From Tridacna crocea (taxonomy: Eukaryota; Mollusca; Bivalvia; Cardiida; Cardiidae), in assembly GCA_943736015.1 (NCBI GenBank), contig OX031059.1, positions 20,212,001-20,276,000 on the forward strand: a DNA stretch of 64,000 nucleotides. Reading direction: 5' to 3'. Position 1 is the stretch's first letter; each line of letters begins with the position of its first letter. The notes under the pieces are model-generated. The model was given only the letters and a program-made list of their open reading frames with translations, searched no databases and was not told the origin of the DNA. This document shows, piece by piece, positions 20,011-30,145 of the stretch. Position numbers and translations under genes: made by a program.

Positions 20011-20376
20011 GTAGGAGACCCCTAATAAAAACAGCTATTTCCACAATAATATTACCCTACAAATTTGCTATGATTAAAAAAGAGTGTTATTGTACTGCTA
20101 AAACCAACCCACTTTTCCGTTTTTGTCTTTTCTAGAATTATCATTTATAAATCTAAGACCACTATATTTTCATTAAAACAAAGAGAGATAATAATTACCT
20201 TTCTTTTCTCGAAACTAACAAAATTATCTACAAATTACTAGTATTTCAAGATAGGCATAAAGAAACTTCTGGTCGGTTAAAAAATGTGCAAAAGTATTAT
20301 ACTTGTATAAATCCGTATTTATTAACTACCAAGAAAACTTTATGCAATGCAGCACTTAAGGCATTAGGGGTCTACT
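20011..20376 (+). mobile_element. F7-type MITE with changed ends
   Basis: GTAGGAGACCCCTAATA / ATTAGGGGTCTAC inverted ends. The interior matches the 8472-8836 element (CTATTTCCACAATAATATTA; AGATAATAATTACC; GTATTTATTAAC). The inner sequence is diverged. Confidence 0.75.
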
Positions 20377-20379
20377 CAA

Positions 20380-20600
20380 CCCTTAACCAAACAATCCCTG
20401 ATTTTTACGACTCCGAGATATAAGCCTTTTGAAAACTTTGTGGAAAAAGGAGAAAATGGTGGTAACCAGCATTTTCTCCTTTTCCCACAATGTTTTCTTC
20501 CCTTCACAAAACAAATTTCAATTTCTGAGTTACATTTATTTAGTCGTCTGCAAGCGCTTTCATTTTGGACCAGTCTAAAATTTTGTCGTTTGGTAAAGAA
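20380..20600 (+). mobile_element. HPA-1 MITE abutting an F7 element
   Basis: Begins CCCTTAACCAAACAATCCCT right after the F7 end; palindrome at about 20429-20497; right TTAA 20601-20604. Confidence 0.85.
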
Positions 20601-20948
20601 TTAATGTCAATTATTTGCTCAGTTGAGTGTGAAATATTGATTTGACTGTGTCTCTTGAGTCTGCTAAAATTAGTAAAATAAGTATCAAGTTAGAAACTCA
20701 AGTCGGAAATGAGACCCAGCAGCAAACTTGAGCAAAACAAGAGACTTAAGTTTTTTCGTGGAACTGTGTCCATCATCTCACCCTTTTAGGACTTAACTTA
20801 CGTGGCATATTATGGAAAGTGTAGGTATGGATCGGACTGCAGAGAATGGTCTTTTATATGGTAATCATTAGAGAGTTGATTTTAAGATATGGCTTATTTT
20901 AGTTTATTAGAAAAAAAGAGACGAAATTCTTTCAATTCAAAGGTTTAA

Positions 20949-21168
20949 CTCTTTATCGGATGGGGTAATTTTGGTCTACTGAAATTGAAGGAATTTGCAG
21001 ATAACAAATTTGGAGTGGTATAAAGGTTGTATTTTTATCTGTATGGGAAGAAAACACTGTGGGAAAAGGAGAAAATGCTCGTTACGAGCATTTTCTCCTT
21101 TTTCCACTGTGTTTTCAAACGCCTCCAACCGCAGAACCGTAAAAGTCATAGTTTATCTAGGAAAAGGT
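20949..21168 (-). mobile_element. HPA MITE with hybrid stem
   Basis: TTAA at 20945-20948 and 21169-21172. The stem combines AAAATGC (HPA-1) with loop CTCGTTACGAG (HPA-2/3), and both arms agree. Confidence 0.8.
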
Positions 21169-21204
21169 TTAACAAAATAGTATTCTGCTATGCAGGAATA
21201 AATG

Positions 21205-21272
21205 GTGTAGATCCAAGATCGGGCAGCCCCTTCTGTGCAGACTGATCTTTACCCGCTGTGTTTGCAATAGGG
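21205..21272 (-). mobile_element. Degenerate HPB core
   Basis: GGTGTAGATCCAAGATCGGG and TGTGCAGACTGATCTTTACC are the two worn arms. Confidence 0.5.
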
Positions 21273-21917
21273 ACGTAAGTTGTACATATCTTTATAAGGT
21301 ATAGATTTCTTGCCTATTTTAGGTCTTGCCGCACAAATGTAGAAAATCATAATTATATGTTGTGAAAATATTTATATTTTACAATACCATACTCTAGACC
21401 TTTTTTTTTATTATCATTTGCCTTTATTATCATATTTAGTTTCTATCTTGTTTGTTTCATTTTATTTTTTCTTTATTTTGCCCCGATTTTTATTAACATA
21501 TTTAGCAAATATGAAATAGAAAAGACGGTTTTGGAAATACGTTAATTTTGTGTATTAATGTAAACAAATGGAACAGCCCAATCAGTCAAATATTGATAGA
21601 GAGAGGTGTAGGAATTACTAGACTTATTCTCTTTACACGACTCATTTTCAATCTGAATGCTTTAGTGAAAAAAAATGTGACAGAAAAAGAGATTTATTCG
21701 AAGGAATTTAAAGCGAAAATGATAATATTAACTTGTCGAATTTGGGTTTAATTTGCTTTGTCCCCAACTACATGTATCATATATTTATTACATACGAGTA
21801 TGTTACGTAGAGTTGTTTAATAGAAGAGACAATAAATAGAAAATGATAATCTTCTGTAATATCGTTTAGTTCACAAAGTGAACAGTGGCTTCTTGTATCT
21901 GCAAAAAGTATCCACTT
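21273..21917. other. AT-rich stretch without features
   Basis: No gene, recognised repeat or long frame with coding character is visible here. Confidence 0.5.
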
Positions 21918-22137
21918 AGGCCGGTGTAATGCAGAGAAATGACCCTCCACTACAAAATGACTCACGGGTCATTTCTCTACGTAGAGGAATAACCCGGGTC
22001 ATTATTCTACGTTGAGAAATGACCCCGGTCATTCCTCTACGTAGTGAAATGACTTCTGTGGTAATTTCTCTACGTAGATAAATGACCCATGGGTCATTTT
22101 TGTAGGACAGGGAAATTTCTATGCATTACACCGGCCT
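21918..22137. mobile_element. 220 bp element with internal 30 bp palindromic periodicity
   Basis: Perfect 16 bp ends AGGCCGGTGTAATGCA / TGCATTACACCGGCCT. Inside, CTACGTAG-type and GACCCGGGTC-type palindromes alternate; the CTACGTAG (once CTACGTTG) centres fall near 21980, 22010, 22040 and 22073. No coding potential. Confidence 0.75.
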
Positions 22138-22517
22138 GCGCTGTTCGTTGAAACGTTTTGCTGTTATTCAGTTTTGTGGTAGGACCAGTCTATGCCATGA
22201 TATACTCAGTTGTTAGACAAAGTGGTCCTTGCGGATCAACAAACTATGTGATAACTTGTTAAAGCATCATGTATCACTGAGATGTATTAAGCCCCCTTTT
22301 GACGTGAACCGGGCTCGGTTTGACATAGCAATTTCACTTTTCCTTGCGATGTGTGCTATTTGTGAGCCTTCACGCGACAATGGATAATCTGGGAATTCTG
22401 TACATCAATTAGATGAAATAGGCCAAAGATGGTGCAGGTCAGTTTAACTTGATAATTCAATAAATGATTGTATAACTAGGTATAATGACCACTTCTCATA
22501 CAGAAAATATCATAAAA

Positions 22518-22584
22518 GCGAAAAGTGTGAACCCTGGTCAGACTGCGCAATTCGCGCAGTCTGACCAGGGTTGACGCTTTTCGC
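22518..22584. mobile_element. F5 palindrome
   Basis: GCGAAAAGTGTGAACCCTGG pairs with CCAGGGTTGACGCTTTTCGC around GACTGCGCAATTCGCGCAGT. It is followed by TCTTTTTGCGTGATGGGTCA. A shortened relative is at 28660-28753. Confidence 0.8.
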
Positions 22585-22884
22585 AGTTCCCAGAAGGTCT
22601 CTTTTTGCGTGATGGGTCACATTTTGGTGATACCAGTAAATGCCATGAAATGTTGAACCGCAGAGTTTCTCGGTGAAGGGATAATTAAAGTGGCAGAAAC
22701 GCAGCCATCAGAAGGGAATGAATCATTTTCTTTACATGCAAGCTGAATTGGTTGGACCTAATGCATAATTATACTTTCCAGACAATCAGAATAGCTCAAT
22801 TACGGGTTTAGTTACCATAGAAACGCTTTCCATTCTTGGTAAAATGCTACATAAACGACTGTAATAAGCATAGTGAGTAGTAAT

Positions 22885-22889
<5 letters not shown>

Positions 22890-22919
<30 letters not shown>
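22890..22919. repeat. (CT)n microsatellite
   Basis: About 14 CT units, followed by TTTG-rich sequence. Confidence 0.9.
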
Positions 22920-22921
<2 letters not shown>

Positions 22922-23153
22922 CTTTGTTTTGTTTATTTGTTTATTCTTTTGTTTGTTTGTTTATTTATTCTGATCTATGTATGATTATTGTACCGATATT
23001 TACCGGCATTTATGCGTTAAAGCCCTTTACCGGAGAATCCCGGGTTGTAACGACCTTTATGAACTAGGGTTTTCAGATGAAGAAAATTTATCAAAATGTT
23101 CTACTTTTTCTGCAATGCAGTATATTCTTCTAAAAACATTTGAAACAATTTAA

Positions 23154-23426
23154 TTCTTTACCACACAACAATTTTTTGGACTTGTTCAAATTGAAAGCAT
23201 TTGCAGGCTACAATTCAAGTATGGCTGAAATGAGCATTTGTCTTTGAAAGGGTAATAAAACATTCTGGGGAAAGGAGAAAATGCTGGCTTCCACCATTTT
23301 TTCCGATTCCGACAATGATTCTTTAACAGCTTTTTGCTTCAGGTTCGTATAGTAAAAAGCTTGATTTGTCGTCTGCAACTTCTTCCAAACTGCACTAGTC
23401 TAAATGTTTGTGTTCTGGTATGGAGT
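23154..23426 (-). mobile_element. Degenerate HPA copy plus an extra distal end
   Basis: TTAA at 23150-23153 and 23427-23430. A minus copy runs to about 23362. A fragment of a plus copy (GTCGTCTGCAACTTCTTCCA, GTTCTGGTATGGAG) follows, so the outer termini are both the distal type. Confidence 0.6.
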
Positions 23427-23430
23427 TTAA

Positions 23431-23807
23431 CAATATACATGTATATTCGTTGTCTGTAATAATGACTTTATAGTAAATATTACCTCTCAACCTTTTCTTT
23501 TAGTTTTTTTACCATTTAATTGCTCGTTTCCACGGAATAAATGTACCGTTGCATTGCCAGTGAAGTTTGCTTAACCCACTACCACACAATCCCTACTTTT
23601 GACGATCCTGAGATCTTTTGACGATCCTTTAGAAAACATTGTGGGAAAAGCAGAAAATGCTGGTAACCAGCATTTTCTCCTTTTCCCCACAATGTTTTAT
23701 ACCGTTCACAAAACAAATTTTAAACTTTCAGTCACTTTTATTTTGTCGTCTGTCAATGCTTTCAATTTGGACAAGATTAAAGTAATTGTTATGAGTTTGG
23801 TCATAAG
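23431..23807 (+). repeat. Segmental duplication, copy 2
   Basis: Partner of 19371-19735: same flank and the same HPA insertion point. Differs by scattered substitutions and a short local duplication (GACGATCCTGAGATCTTTTG) in the MITE. Confidence 0.8.
23575..23807 (+). mobile_element. HPA-1 MITE within the duplication
   Basis: TTAA at 23571-23574, start CCCACTACCACACAATCCCT, palindrome at about 23631-23698. The distal end is diverged, with TTAA at 23808-23811. Confidence 0.85.
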
Positions 23808-23829
23808 TTAATTCATAGAGTGATGACGC

Positions 23830-24085
23830 AGACGCTGTAAATCAAAGATCAGACGGCACATTTCGGATCTACGTTGTCTGCGCATGTCATATTCTTCGAA
23901 GATTCGAACTGTCTTATATGACACATCACTATCCCCGATATCGGCAGAATTTAGTAATACGCGCTATAAAGTAGCAATGGAGAAAATGGTTTTTATCAAT
24001 ACATTTTAGGAAAAATCAGGCCTGTTTTATTCCCCCCCCCCCAGATTTCTCTAAACTGCTGATCATAGCTGTGTGAATCGCATTT
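23830..24085 (+). repeat. HPB fragment followed by an F9 fragment
   Basis: HPB arms (GCTGTAAATCAAAGATCAGA; TTTCGGATCTACG) at 23836-23877. Then F9: CATGTCATATTCTTCGAAGA, AATACGCGCTATAAAGTAGC, CTCTAAACTGCTGATCATAG. F9 also occurs at 38930, 47055, 57540 and (inverted) 59280. Confidence 0.65.
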
Positions 24086-24089
24086 TAAA

Positions 24090-24560
24090 ATGCAAGGCCT
24101 GGCCTTCATATTGAAATTCAGCTCAAACATACGTATTTTTCCTGAATTTTACTGGTACGATGCCGAGGATCTGAAGTGCCTTGCTAAAAGGACACTCCTG
24201 CAAGTAAAAGAATGCTTCGAGTAAGGGTCGACCTTTAGGGACTTAGCGATGAAGGACCTCACTGTAGGACAGGGTGTGGAAAATAAGTTTAATTGCGCTG
24301 CAAGATAACCAAATAAGTTGGTCGACCACCCTTTACACCCGAACCTGCCAAATGACTGAAATGAGACCTCCAAGCCAGAATTAAAAACTCAAACCTTGCT
24401 ATTTTAAAGGTATTTCCTAGAAAAAAAAATCTCCTTTTCGGACTGTGTACCATCGTTGCTGTCTGGTAATGATCTACACTTGCCACAAAAAGCAACATGA
24501 GATAGGCTTCATGGTCTTATGGTTAAACTGATAAAATCAATTTAATTCAAAATATTTTAT
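24090..24560. other. Stretch without supported features
   Basis: Frames on the minus strand (to 75 residues) lack recognisable domains. No repeat family matched. Confidence 0.45.
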
Positions 24561-24563
24561 TAA

Positions 24564-24784
24564 CCCTTTACCCCATAAGGCATTTCTGTGGTATCTCTAA
24601 TTGACCCTAAATAACAGCAAGGATGAAGCCGTTTCTTATGTGTATATGACACCTTTTGATAGTGTAGAAACAATTGTGGAAAAAGGTGAAATTGCTCGTC
24701 ACGAGCAATTTCACCTTTTGCCACAATGTTTTCCAAAGGCTCCTACAAGCATTGCGTAGAAATGAGTATCTATGGAGTAAAGGG
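24564..24784 (+). mobile_element. HPA-3 MITE
   Basis: TTAA at 24560-24563 and 24785-24788. CCCTTTACCCCATAAGGCAT start; stem GGTGAAATTGCTCGTCACGA, with one mismatch relative to 14731-14953. Confidence 0.88.
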
Positions 24785-24901
24785 TTAAGCTCAAACCTTA
24801 ACATCAAATTATGACACTTATATGAGCATTAACAACATTTCATGTTGCGTGACCAAGTGGTTTCTTTTCTACAGTAAGGGAAGCCTGGATCGTTTAGTTA
24901 A

Positions 24902-25104
24902 ACCCTTTACCACACAATCCCTACATTTGATAACCCTGAGAAAGAAGCCTTTGGTAACCAGCATTTTCTCCTTTTCCCAAAATGTTTTCTACCTTTTCCA
25001 TTGCAAATTTTAACTTTTAAGTCACATTTACTTTGTTATCTGCAAATGCTTTCAATTTGGACCAGCCAAAAAGTTTGTTGTTTGGCAATGAGTTTGGTAA
25101 TGAG
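24902..25104 (+). mobile_element. HPA-1 MITE lacking the left stem arm
   Basis: TTAA at 24898-24901 and 25105-25108. Proximal sequence GAAAGAAGCCTTT is joined directly to GGTAACCAGCATTTTCTCCT, so the deletion removes the left arm and ends at the loop. Confidence 0.85.
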
Positions 25105-25199
25105 TTAAACATATTTATTTTACATTGATTGAGAAGCAAAATTTATCCTTAACACTCTCGATTCTGCTTCCTGGGAAAAACACCAGTACTCGCCCCGAG

Positions 25200-25300
25200 T
25201 CTGTGGGCCTATGAAAAATCCCAAAGTTGGCACCCGCTCCCGGATATCGAACTCAGGACCTTTACGTTATGAGGCTGACGCTCTCCCTCAAGGCCACAGA
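25200..25300 (-). repeat. SINE head derived from elongator tRNA-Met
   Basis: On the minus strand: GGGAGAGCGTCAGCCTCATA, then ACGTAAAGGTCCTGAGTTCG. This follows the tRNA-Met D arm, an anticodon loop with CAT (plus-strand 25269-25271) and box B closely. The acceptor stem is not formed, so it is a SINE head or pseudogene. Confidence 0.6.
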
Positions 25301-25743
25301 CAACACGACCATGACCACACCTGGATAGTCAAACTAAGATCCTCTGATGAGAAGCAATGTACAGCATTTTAAATCTTTATACCGAATGTGAAAAAAAATA
25401 TTAGCAGATGGACTATGTATACACATAAAATGCAAATAAACAAGTTGGCTTCTTGAAAAAAAAGCCAGGAGAGGTCAGGATTAATGTTTTCAAATAGTTT
25501 ATTGGCTTTCAATTTCAATATATTTTGGTACATGTAAACAAACGAGCTAAAAAGCCTCCGCATAGAAACCTCATATGCTCTACATGACGGTAATTTGACC
25601 TTCTTGTCGCGTTTTCAAGTTGCATGTTCTTGTCCAGCGGTTTTCTTCCTTTTTTTTAACGAAATTTATATAACATTTTCAGCCAATAAAATAACTTTAC
25701 TCGAATAATACGTTTTTTGTTTTTTCCCGGAAAAATCTGACTG

Positions 25744-25820
25744 TAGGAGACAGTGCAGATCCAGGATCGTACTGTACGATCTGTGCAGTCTGATCTTGTA
25801 TTTAAAATATCTATAAAGGT
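25744..25820 (-). mobile_element. HPB core, worn
   Basis: GACAGTGCAGATCCAGGATC and TGTGCAGTCTGATCTTGTAT arms; termini not recognisable. Confidence 0.5.
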
Positions 25821-26016
25821 GCATACCAGACGAAAGCGTTAATAAATTCAGTCAGACGACGGTGAAAGGTGAACGAAATGAGTTCACAAAGTTCAAAGGT
25901 CAGAAAATAGACCCATTCTGATGACAGGGTGAAATATTGTGATGGAGTGAAAATTAGACTTGTATAAAATGCCTTTTCCTCCATAGATAAGCATTTTACC
26001 TCTTTTTGACCTTTAA

Positions 26017-26240
26017 CTCTTTACGAAACGACAAAATTTTAGGTTTGTCCAAATTGAAAAAATTTGCAGACGACAAAAAAAAAGTGACTGAAAATCTGAA
26101 ATTTGTTTTGTGATGATTAGAAAACATTGTGGGAAAAGGATAAAATGCTGGTTAAACCAGCATTTTCTCCTTTTCCCACAATGTTTTCAAAAAGCTTCTT
26201 TTTCAGGGTCATCAAAAATAGCCATTGTGTGGCATCAGGT
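26017..26240 (-). mobile_element. HPA-1 MITE
   Basis: TTAA at 26013-26016. The palindrome at about 26120-26188 has an extra A in the loop (GGTTAAACC). The right end is diverged. Confidence 0.8.
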
Positions 26241-26261
26241 AAACCACACGCAGGCCAGAGT

Positions 26262-26455
26262 TTTAATGACCCATAGACAGAAGGCTTTTGAAAGTGTTGA
26301 GGAAAAGGGAGGAAATGACGGGTGGGTACCCAGCATTTTCTCCTTTTCCCTCAATATTTTCTTCGTTATCAAAGACAGAAATCATCATTTCAGCTACATT
26401 CAATTCGTTGCTTAAATATGCTTTGAATTTGGACAAGAATATTATTATATTAAAT
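26262..26455 (+). mobile_element. Degenerate HPA copy
   Basis: GAAGGCTTTTGAAAGTGTTG, core AAATGACGGGTGGGTACCCA, right side TATCAAAGACAGAAATCATC (shared with other copies near 39085 and 45840). Confidence 0.6.
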
Positions 26456-26557
26456 GGTTTAGCCAAGCAGAAGGTGTGTTCCTTTCTTATTTGGAAAAAA
26501 TCTGGAGAATGAGAAAGAGAATGTTCTTAAGAATCGTTGGTGAATACGGACACAGGA
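26456..26557. mobile_element. F6 half element
   Basis: TGGTTTAGCCAAGCAGAAGG .. GAATGTTCTTAAGAATCGTT is one half of F6. The other half is missing. Confidence 0.55.
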
Positions 26558-26989
26558 GTCGATTCACAGTTCGGCCAAATTCTATCCTTGTTTCAACGAT
26601 ATTCTTTAGAGAAAGCATTTAGCGCGGGAAAAGGAGACTCCAGAAATGCATCGATAGATGCACTGGCTGCTGGAATATAACTAATATAAACTCAAACAGC
26701 GTTAAATACGAAACAACTGACAACGCGAACAAACAAACACAGGTACAATTTTGAGTAATATTTCCCTGTAAAATTTTTAACAAGGGAGGCAATCAGTATT
26801 TTACTTATCAACAACAACTTTAATTATTTCCCTTGAGCGAAAGAAAAAAAAAAATCTTTTTTTTTTATTTCTTTATTTCGCTTGTGTAAAGAACAATTTA
26901 AGCCAATAAAGGCACAACGAAAACGAAATTTTGAACTTAACGGAAATAACGGCCTTTGAAGATGACAAGTGACTCAATAACTGAACTTT

Positions 26990-27152
26990 ATCTTTGCAAG
27001 GATAGAAAACATTATAGTAAAAAGGAGAAAATTACTGCATGGTTACAAATATTGAAAATGATAGTTACCAGCACTTTCTACTTTTCCTACGATGCTTTGC
27101 ATAATTTCCTATGTCATGGTCGTTAAAAATAAGGATTGTTTAGTGAAGGGTT
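26990..27152 (-). mobile_element. Degenerate HPA copy
   Basis: AGGATAGAAAACATTATAGT, with an interrupted core and right end AAGGATTGTTTAGTGAAGGG before TTAA 27151. Confidence 0.5.
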
Positions 27153-27212
27153 AAAAAAACAGAAAGGTATGTACATTGGCGTGCATTATTTTCTATACAT
27201 TTGCATTAGCAT

Positions 27213-27431
27213 CAGCCTCAAAATAAATGTAGCTCAAAAATTAAAATTTGTTTCCAGAGAAAACAGTGTGGGAAAAGGAGAAAATGCTAGTAACCAACAA
27301 TTTGTCCATTCCCCACAATATTTTCTATCTTTCCCAAACATATTTAATTGACTTCAAGTCAAATCTATTTTATCGACTACATATTCTTTGAAAGTGGACT
27401 GGCCTTGAATGTCGTCATTTGGTAAAGAGTT
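27213..27431. mobile_element. Symmetric HPA recombinant (distal-distal)
   Basis: Left of the core is a minus-type distal half (AAATAAATGTAGCTCAAAAA). Right of the core is a plus-type distal half (CATATTTAATTGACTTCAAG .. CATTTGGTAAAGAG). No proximal half is present on either side. Confidence 0.65.
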
Positions 27432-27499
27432 ATTCCGTAAAATAAGTCAATATTGAAATTTTTTAAGCTGATGGTAAAAAACCCGAGTACTTCTTTCTC

Positions 27500-27623
27500 A
27501 GACCTATATTTTGTGAAAAAAATTAATGGTCTGAAAGTGTAGATCCAAGATCAGACTGCATATTCTGTGCTGTCTGATTTTGATCTATACTGTCTGCCAA
27601 GGTAAGTGAATCGCCTTTTCAGC
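27500..27623 (-). mobile_element. HPB MITE
   Basis: Core at 27536-27597 (GTGTAGATCCAAGATCAGAC / GTCTGATTTTGATCTATAC); right TTAA 27624-27627 shared with the next HPA. Confidence 0.7.
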
Positions 27624-27627
27624 TTAA

Positions 27628-27848
27628 CCCTTTCCCAAACGACAAACTTTTAGACTACACCAAATTGAAAGCATTTGCAGACGACAATTCAAGTCTTGCC
27701 GAAAAGATGATGCATGTCTATGATGGAGTAGAAAACATTGTAGGAAAAGGAGAAAATGCTGGTTACCAGCATTTTCTCCTTTTCCCGCAATGTTTTCAAA
27801 AGGCTTCTATCTCAGGGTCGTAAAAACCAGGGATTGTTTGGGAAAGGC
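27628..27848 (-). mobile_element. HPA MITE with CCCTTTCCCAAAC ends
   Basis: Shares TTAA 27624-27627 with HPB. HPA-2 type termini but HPA-1 stem and loop (CTGGTTACCAG). Confidence 0.85.
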
Positions 27849-28156
27849 TTGAGGGTTTATCTTAAAGAGATCCAAACATTACATCTCAAAATTCTTTAAA
27901 AAAGTATAGATGGCATAAATCTGCTATCCAATAGGCAGAGGCCCGTAGAATAAACATGTGTACATTTTTACCACAGGTACCCTCACAATCAACATGTGTA
28001 TATTTTTGACCAATCACAAATTTCTACTTATTCATGTGTTATCACTGACAAAGATTAGGTCAAGAGCCAATACAATTAAAGAGCCCGAAAAAGTAAGGGG
28101 ACTTAATTTGAGCTTCGTACCGTCCATGGTCATAAAAGCTTTCAGAGCCAGACTTA

Positions 28157-28430
28157 CTAACTGGCTTGCAACACTCGAAATGAAACATTCGGACATTTGC
28201 ACAAAGTTTCGACTTGTATCAGCCTGTGCAGTCCGCGTAGGCTAATCCGAGACGGCACTTTAAGGTTACATTAGTTTTTATTCTTCAGTAGGCATGCACA
28301 AAATAGGAAATTACACGAAAACGGAAAGTGCAGTCTCGGATTAGCCTGCACGAACTGCGCAGGCTAATCTGAGACGACACTTTACGCAGATGTCCCCATG
28401 TCCCTCTTCGTGTGTTGCAAGCCAGTTATT
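28157..28430. mobile_element. F3 element
   Basis: Inverted ends TAACTGGCTTGCAACAC / TGTGTTGCAAGCCAGTTA. Two internal hairpins: TCAGCCTGTGCAGTCCGCGT.. and TTAGCCTGCACGAACTGCGC... The same plan is seen at 46785-47050. Confidence 0.8.
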
Positions 28431-28659
28431 ATATAAAATGTATCTCTTTCGGCAACTAAAAGCGATCCACTGAGACTCAGTCAGTATTTTTCGGCCTTTC
28501 TTCATATATGCCTGATTTTCACCAACTTCTTCATAGTAGTCTCGAATGAATGCATGGTAGTTTGCATTTGGTCAGATACATGCAAATGTCTATTCAGCTG
28601 GCCTATTGGATTGGTGCATTTCTTTTAATTTTATGTCAACTTTGAAATATAGAATTGTG

Positions 28660-28753
28660 ACCGTCACGCAAAAAGGGACCTTCCGGGAACTGCGGAAAGT
28701 GTCAACTCTGGTCAGACTGTGCGAATTGCGCCCTTTTTGCGTGATGGGTCACA
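28660..28753. mobile_element. F5 element, shortened
   Basis: GTCACGCAAAAAGGGACCTT .. CCCTTTTTGCGTGATGGGTC inverted ends with half of the F5 hairpin (GTCAACTCTGGTCAGACTGT). Confidence 0.7.
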
Positions 28754-28932
28754 ATTATAAAACTCAAAATTTCGGTTTTCAACAATTTTTAATGTAATAA
28801 CTAAAACGAGGCACTGTTGTTGTTGCTGACAGGCTACTTCTTATCATTTGCATATAAATTGAACCAGAGAAGGGGGTTTAATGTTTTATATTTATACATT
28901 TATTCCAAGACGTCCCAGCCATCTTTCTTTAA

Positions 28933-29157
28933 CTCTTTCCCACACAATCCCGACTTTTAACACCCCTGTGAAAGAGGCCTTTTGAAAACATTGTAGGAAA
29001 AGGAGAAAATACTGGTAACCAGCATTTTCTCCTTTTCCCCCACAAAGTTTTCTACTCTATCAAAGAAAAAATTGCATCTTTTGAGCCACTATAAAAATTA
29101 TTGCCTACAAATACTTTTGATTTGGATAGGTTTAAAATTCTGCTGTGTAGTAAGGGG
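28933..29157 (+). mobile_element. HPA MITE
   Basis: TTAA at 28929-28932 and 29158-29161. CTCTTTCCCACACAATCCCG start; palindrome at about 28984-29051 with small mismatches. Confidence 0.85.
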
Positions 29158-29161
29158 TTAA

Positions 29162-29255
29162 AAATGAAATCTTTCTTGTCTTGGTACAGATCCAAGATCA
29201 GATGTCACACTCTGTGCAGTCTGATCTTTGACCTATTCCGTCAGCAAAAGTCCCG
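29162..29255 (-). mobile_element. HPB MITE, partial
   Basis: Starts at the TTAA closing the HPA copy; core TACAGATCCAAGATCAGATG / GTGCAGTCTGATCTTTGACC. Confidence 0.6.
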
Positions 29256-29289
29256 GTCTTCTTTCAAGGAGTAAACAAAAAAATTCTTC

Positions 29290-29580
29290 AGTTTACTTAA
29301 AAAAAACCTCGTAACTAACCCATTACCAAACGACAATATTTTAGACTGGTCCAAATTCAAAGCATTTGCAGACAAAATAAAAGTGACTGAAATTTTGAAA
29401 TTTGTTTTGGGAAGGGTAGAAAACATTTGGGAAAAGGAGAAAATGCTGGTTACCAGCATTTTCTCCTTTTCCCACAATGTTTTCTAAAGGCTTCTTTCTC
29501 AGGGGCGTCAAAAGTAGGGATTGTGTGGTGATGGGTTAGATTAAATCTTGTTTCAAGCTGTACTTACTAGGGTTTTGAAG
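29290..29580. mobile_element. Hairpin element split by an HPA insertion
   Basis: GTTTACTT..AACCTCGTAACT at 29290-29316 and CAAGCTGTACTTACTAGGGT at 29553-29574 are the arms of the 16372-16419 hairpin, separated by the HPA copy at 29319-29535. Confidence 0.65.
29319..29535 (-). mobile_element. HPA-1 MITE (nested)
   Basis: CCCATTACCAAACGACAATA to GTGTGGTGATGGG. The palindrome has lost two bases on the left (AAACATTTGGGAAAAGG). Confidence 0.85.
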
Positions 29581-29826
29581 TAAATCGACGATATGTATTT
29601 GTGATTTTCAACTGTTTCAGTTCGACGGGGGATAATCTTCTTCAAAAAACTGATACAATCTGTCTGTAAGGCGATAATCTCGTAATGCAAATAATAACTT
29701 ATTAAACTATTTGTGATTTTTATAAAACATAATCTCTTTATATTTAGCAAATATTATTCTGAACCCAATACTGTAAACAAAATATAAATTTTATTTTCAT
29801 GCCGCGATTATAAACAACCATTTCAA

Positions 29827-30048
29827 CCCTTTCCCAAACAACAAACTTTTGGACTAGACCAAATTTGAAAGCATTTGCAGACGACAATTCAACTCTTGGT
29901 GAAAAGATGATTTCTGCCAATGATAGGGTAGAAAACATTATGGGAAAAGGAGAAAATGCTGGTTACCAGCATTTTCTACTTTTCCCACAATGTTTTCAAA
30001 AGGCTACTATTCCAGACCCGTAAAAACAAAGGATTGTTTGGAAAAGGG
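29827..30048 (-). mobile_element. HPA MITE with CCCTTTCCCAAAC ends
   Basis: TCAA at left, TTAA 30049-30052 at right; HPA-1 stem with two small mismatches. Confidence 0.83.
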
Positions 30049-30145
30049 TTAAATCATTGTGTACGAAGGAGCTCTTGCCGGTAGACCTTTCGTCCCTCGA
30101 ATGTATCTAGTTTGAAAAGGAGAAATAAGAGCTCTAGATTTTTAA

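Noticed and set aside
21548-21751. 67-residue frame in AT-rich DNA
   Set aside because: No domain, no splice or initiation support, and codon use matches non-coding surroundings.
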